NCBI RefSeq assembly: GCF_015207245.1
Contig: NZ_JADEXF010000114.1
Coordinates: 1 to 7,954 of the forward strand
Origin: Nostoc cf. edaphicum LEGE 07299
GTDB lineage: Bacteria > Cyanobacteriota > Cyanobacteriia > Cyanobacteriales > Nostocaceae
Direction of reading: 5' to 3'
DNA length: 7,954 nucleotides
Made by a program: the position numbers and the translations under genes. The notes beneath the pieces are model-generated. The model saw only the letters and a program-made list of their open reading frames with translations, was not told where the DNA came from and ran no database searches. Within the stretch, counting starts at the first letter, position 1; every line of letters starts with the position of its first letter. This document shows, in pieces, positions 5,151-7,954 of the stretch.

Positions 5151-6113
5151 ATGCGGATAGCGAAAGATATCACAGAGTTAATCGGCCGAACTCCTTTAGT
5201 TCAATTAAACAAGATTCCCCAAGCGTCAGGAGCGGTTGCTCGGATTGTGGTGAAGCTAGAAAGCATGAATCCAGCATCTTCTGTGAAAGACCGGATTGGC
5301 GCGAGTATGGTGGAAACGGCAGAAGAAGCAGGCTTGATTCACCCCGGAAAAACTGTTTTAGTAGAGCCGACTTCTGGAAATACAGGAATTGCGCTAGCGA
5401 TGGTAGCAGCTGCCAAGGGCTACCATCTCATTCTAACGATGCCTGACACAATGAGCCACGAAAGACGATCCATGCTCAAAGCTTATGGCGCTCAACTAGA
5501 GTTAACGCCAGGGGTAGAAGGGATGCGAGGAGCGATCGCTCATGCAGAACAGCTTGTAGCTAAAACGCCCAATGCTTATATGTTGCAGCAGTTCCGCAAC
5601 CCTGCTAACCCGAAAGTTCACGCCGAAACCACAGCCGAAGAAATTTGGAATGATACCGATGGAGAGGTAGATATTCTTGTGGCGGGAGTGGGTACTGGTG
5701 GCACAATTACGGGAGTTGCAGAAGTTATTAAAAAACGGAAGCCGAGTTTTAAAGCGATCGCAGTTGAACCCAGCAACAGTCCGGTATTAGCAGGCGGTAA
5801 ATCAGGCCCTCACAAAATTCAAGGTATCGGCGCGGGATTTGTCCCAGCAATTTACCGTTCAGAACTGGTAGATGAAGTGATTCAGGTAGCAGATGAGCAA
5901 GCGATCGCTTACAGCCGTCGCCTCGCAAAAGAAGAAGGATTGCTATCGGGGATTTCGACTGGCGCTGCTTTATACGCGGCTATTCAAGTGGCACAACGGC
6001 CAGAAAATGCAGGTCGCCTCATCGTCATGATCCAGCCCAGCTTTGGCGAACGCTACCTCAGCACCTCACTGTTCAAAGACCCAGAAGAGAATGAGTGGTT
6101 GAGTAAAGTTTGA
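5151..6113 (+). CDS. cysK: Cysteine synthase A (O-acetylserine sulfhydrylase)
   Basis: A PLP-dependent enzyme making L-cysteine from O-acetylserine and sulfide in the cytoplasm. The 320-residue length is normal for the family. The PLP lysine is Lys46 in SSVKDR. The substrate loop PTSGNTG is at 73-79, the glycine-rich phosphate-binding loop GTGGT at 181-185, and the conserved QGIGAGF block at 224-230. [10 protein letters not shown] at 296-305 supplies the serine facing the PLP ring nitrogen. Nothing essential is missing. It follows the Rrf2-type gene in one probable operon and is divergent from cysE, so enzyme, partner enzyme and regulator are encoded together. CysK could bind both the CysE C-terminal peptide and, by analogy with Bacillus CymR-CysK, the Rrf2 protein. 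Three HIP1 sites lie within the gene, which indicates long residence in a cyanobacterial genome. Confidence 0.97.
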   Translation: MRIAKDITELIGRTPLVQLNKIPQASGAVARIVVKLESMNPASSVKDRIGASMVETAEEAGLIHPGKTVLVEPTSGNTGIALAMVAAAKGYHLILTMPDTMSHERRSMLKAYGAQLELTPGVEGMRGAIAHAEQLVAKTPNAYMLQQFRNPANPKVHAETTAEEIWNDTDGEVDILVAGVGTGGTITGVAEVIKKRKPSFKAIAVEPSNSPVLAGGKSGPHKIQGIGAGFVPAIYRSELVDEVIQVADEQAIAYSRRLAKEEGLLSGISTGAALYAAIQVAQRPENAGRLIVMIQPSFGERYLSTSLFKDPEENEWLSKV

Positions 6114-6309
6114 TTTCTTATAGTAAGTAAGCATTCTCAGGATAAGACTCTTAATGAGGCAACTTAGAATCGTGAATTAAACTAAGTTCCAGGATTAGGT
6201 AGGGGCGGGTTTCCTTGATATGATCGTGAACTGTTAATTTAGATCGTCAAATCCGCCCTTCCTTGTTTATTAATACACTGTGGAGCATCTGATTAACAAT
6301 AGCGATCGC
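6114..6309. other. Gene-free stretch after cysK
   Basis: No gene is seen between the cysK stop and the small ORF that ends at 6310. The stretch holds the inverted repeat at 6201-6260 and a HIP1 site at 6302-6309. Confidence 0.5.
6201..6260. repeat. 12-bp-stem inverted repeat, possible terminator or small mobile repeat
   Basis: AGGGGCGGGTTT at 6201-6212 pairs with AAATCCGCCCTT at 6249-6260 over 12 bp with two G-T pairs; the loop is 36 nt. The loop carries two GATCGT words in direct orientation. The stem is GC-rich but no T run follows, so it is not a standard Rho-independent terminator, although it may end rrf2-cysK transcripts. Similar GGGGCGGGTTT-ended elements are, from memory, frequent in Nostoc-type intergenic DNA. 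Confidence 0.5.
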
Positions 6310-6420
6310 CTAATCTTCTGTTCTTTTGGAATATTGCAATTGCTTAGGCACACTCTCCTGCTGTTCTACTGTGTACGCACAGCCGTTAGCTGATACAGAA
6401 ACAGAAATTTTTTCAAACAT
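6310..6420 (-). CDS. Possible 36-residue small protein
   Basis: An ATG at 6420 opens a 36-codon frame ending in TAG at 6310. AAAAGGA lies 3 nt before the ATG, a usable though close Shine-Dalgarno sequence. The protein starts MFEKISVSVSANGCAYTV and is polar and basic at the end (SKRTED), with one Cys and no membrane segment. It follows the cadmium transporter gene on the same strand by 45 bp and could be cotranscribed. I do not recognise a family; chance cannot be excluded at this length. Confidence 0.3.
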   Translation of the reverse strand: MFEKISVSVSANGCAYTVEQQESVPKQLQYSKRTED

Positions 6421-6465
6421 CAATCCTTTTGGAAATTTCCGCCACGTCCGTCGTACTAGTGACAT

Positions 6466-7170
6466 TCATTTACTAGAATTTTCGCCAATTTTATCGTTAC
6501 TTTCATTATTTTTCACCAAAATCATCAAACAGACACCACTAGCAGCTAGCTTTATTGGACTTAAAGCTTCACTTTTTAATACAATAAAAACCCCTAATCC
6601 GATCAGAATAAAAGGCACAAGATTATTAATATAGTGAGTCAATACATCAGCTATGACTCTGTTGTTAATTAATTTGTATGCAACGTAGCACCAAACTCCT
6701 AACAAGAGAAAAAATAATCCGATAATTACCAAAAAACTCTCTAAGTTGCAGCTAGCAAATAAAGGCACGTAGACACTAATATTATCGCTACCATTGGCAA
6801 TTGTAACAGCTGCCACACTATAAGCTTGGGGAGAAAAAAAGCTAGTAATTGTTGATGCTTCTTCTCTAGTAGCTACAACTTCTTTTGATGAATCTTCTTC
6901 TTGATTCACTAAGCTACTGATACCTATGGACATTGGTAGTAAACCAAGTAATCCAATCCAGTTTTTTGATAAAACTAATCCTCCAAATAAACCCGAAAGA
7001 CTAAGGATTAACAAAACTGTAAAACCGAGAAACTGACCAGCAACTATATGCCGGGGGCGAAAGTTAGCATTTATTTGAGAAAAAAACAACAATAGAATGA
7101 CAATATCATCAATGTTAGTGGCAATGAACGCAATTGCCCCTGTAGTAATTTCAGTAACTAACTCGCTCAT
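6466..7170 (-). CDS. CadD-type cadmium resistance transporter
   Basis: A 234-residue inner-membrane protein of the CadD family (LysE superfamily), which exports or sequesters Cd(II). Membrane segments are predicted at about 10-30, 42-66, 71-88, 117-138, 145-167 and 184-199, with a further hydrophobic stretch at 205-219. The two family signatures are both present: AFIATNIDDIVIL at 14-26 and VAAVTIANGSDNISVY at 119-134, with acidic residues (Asp21, Asp22, Asp129) inside the membrane that could bind the cation. A hydrophilic loop (about 89-108) rich in Glu links the two halves. The start at 7170 gives the usual N-terminus; no strong Shine-Dalgarno sequence is seen. It is divergent from a close paralogue starting at 7300, with 129 bp between. 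The metal specificity rests on family membership only. Confidence 0.88.
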   Translation of the reverse strand: MSELVTEITTGAIAFIATNIDDIVILLLFFSQINANFRPRHIVAGQFLGFTVLLILSLSGLFGGLVLSKNWIGLLGLLPMSIGISSLVNQEEDSSKEVVATREEASTITSFFSPQAYSVAAVTIANGSDNISVYVPLFASCNLESFLVIIGLFFLLLGVWCYVAYKLINNRVIADVLTHYINNLVPFILIGLGVFIVLKSEALSPIKLAASGVCLMILVKNNESNDKIGENSSK

Positions 7171-7299
7171 ATTTGACAGCAGTTTTCAGGTATTTAGACT
7201 ACGACTAAGATGGAGAATAGGGAGTAGGGAGTAATGTAGTTCAATTACTTGAAAGGTTAATTTGGTATGGTGGTAAATCGTAGATTCTAAAAATCCAGC
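7171..7299. promoter_or_regulatory. Divergent promoter region of the two cadmium transporter genes
   Basis: The 129 bp must hold both promoters. A TTGAAA at 7249-7254 is a possible -35 element for the rightward gene, but no good -10 follows at 17 bp. I see no clear ArsR/CadC-type or MerR-type operator dyad. Heptad repeats occupy the middle (7213-7233). Confidence 0.35.
7213..7233. repeat. Three heptads of STRR type (GGGAGTA)
   Basis: GAGAATA is followed by GGGAGTA twice, in an exact 7-bp period between the divergent transporter genes. It is a short version of the heptad arrays common in heterocystous cyanobacteria and resembles the unit at 3661-3695 in period, not in sequence. Confidence 0.55.
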
Positions 7300-7954
7300 A
7301 TGAGTCAGCTAGGGACAGCCTTTAGTGAAGGGATAATTGCCTTCATCGCCACTAACATAGATGACATCATTATCTTGTTAATATTTTTTTCACAGGTAGA
7401 TGTTAATTTTCGGCGGCGGCATATCTTACTCGGTCAATATCTGGGTTTTACAGCTATTATTATCGCTAGCTTACCAGGATTTTTTGGTGGATTGGTTGTA
7501 CAGCGAGAATGGATAGGATTGCTAGGACTACTACCAATAGCAATTGGTATTCAGCAATTAATATCTAGAAAAGAAGAAACGATAACAGTTCAGACAGTCA
7601 GCAGTGATTTTAGAGAGCTTACACCTACGAACCCGGTATTATCTTTTATTTTGAGTATTTTGCACCCCCAAACCTATAAAGTGGCAGCAGTAACGATCGC
7701 TAATGGTGGTGACAATATTAGTATATATATCCCTTTGTTCGCTGGTCATAACCTTACCAGTTTGGGAGTAATTTTAGGTATATTTTTTATCATGGTAGGG
7801 GTTTGGTGTGCGATCGCTTATTTTTTAAGTCGTCAACCTACCATTGCTAATATTTTAAGTCGCTACGGTAAAGCTGCCGTACCTTTTGTGTTAATTGGCT
7901 TGGGTCTGTTCATTATGTATGAACGAGGTACATTCACTTTAATACCTTCGGTAA
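7300..7954 (+). CDS. CadD-type cadmium resistance transporter, 3' end outside the window
   Basis: An open frame from ATG 7300 runs to the right edge without a stop, giving 218 codons; CadD proteins are a little over 200 residues, so little is missing. It begins MSQLGTAFSEGIIAFIATNIDD and shows the same two signatures as its neighbour, AFIATNIDDIIIL and VAAVTIANGGDNISIY. It also shares the FGGLVxxxxWIGLLGLLP segment. By eye about two thirds of the first 75 aligned residues are identical to the minus-strand copy; the central hydrophilic loop is longer and unrelated. A HIP1 site lies at 7810-7817. It is transcribed away from its paralogue. No good Shine-Dalgarno sequence precedes the ATG. An inner-membrane Cd(II) transporter is the expected role. 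Confidence 0.88.
   Translation, partial: MSQLGTAFSEGIIAFIATNIDDIIILLIFFSQVDVNFRRRHILLGQYLGFTAIIIASLPGFFGGLVVQREWIGLLGLLPIAIGIQQLISRKEETITVQTVSSDFRELTPTNPVLSFILSILHPQTYKVAAVTIANGGDNISIYIPLFAGHNLTSLGVILGIFFIMVGVWCAIAYFLSRQPTIANILSRYGKAAVPFVLIGLGLFIMYERGTFTLIPSV

Noticed and set aside
5081..5446. A 121-codon open frame across the rrf2-cysK junction
   Set aside because: It runs in another frame through the conserved start of cysK and has Ser/Arg-rich, non-protein-like composition.
6326..6634. A 102-codon open frame on the plus strand
   Set aside because: Its second half lies antisense inside the transporter gene, it has no ribosome site, and its sequence has no family features.
7863..7869. ACCGTAG on the minus strand inside the second transporter gene
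   Set aside because: It is coding, the flanks do not match, and one chance copy of the core is expected in the window.

Overview
The window is from a filamentous, probably heterocyst-forming cyanobacterium of the Nostoc/Anabaena type. Seven copies of the HIP1 octamer GCGATCGC are visible (1987, 4021, 5532, 5754, 5901, 6302 and 7810). There are heptad-type tandem repeats at 3661-3695 and 7213-7233, and all recognisable proteins are of cyanobacterial character. No rRNA, tRNA, CRISPR array or intact insertion sequence is seen.

Left part (1-1719): about 500 bp without a recognisable gene, then a secreted DUF4360-like protein on the minus strand (497-1081), then about 640 bp of mostly gene-free DNA. 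That DNA ends in the control region of the next operon and a possible 48-codon ORF (1589-1735).

Centre (1735-6113): a compact cysteine/sulfur locus. Two NIL-domain genes (one with two NIL domains, one with one) run rightward and converge, 5 bp apart, on a Crp/Fnr-type regulator. Next comes a block of four 55-bp tandem repeats. A leftward serine acetyltransferase gene (cysE) follows, divergent from a rightward Rrf2-type regulator gene and cysteine synthase (cysK). CysE makes O-acetylserine and CysK turns it plus sulfide into cysteine. The CysE C-terminus ends in Ile, as expected for docking into CysK. The Rrf2 protein has no Fe-S cysteine cluster and sits in one operon with cysK, the arrangement expected of a CymR-like regulator that senses cysteine status through CysK.

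The strongest unexplained signal is a 15-bp motif, RAYTNACCGTAGWWT. It occurs upstream of all four transcription units of this block (NIL operon, crp-type gene, cysE, rrf2-cysK) and has no full match that I found elsewhere in the window. It looks like the operator of a local sulfur regulon.

Right part (6114-7954): a gene-free stretch with a 12-bp-stem inverted repeat, a possible 36-codon ORF, and two divergent paralogous CadD-type cadmium transporter genes. The second of these runs off the right edge.
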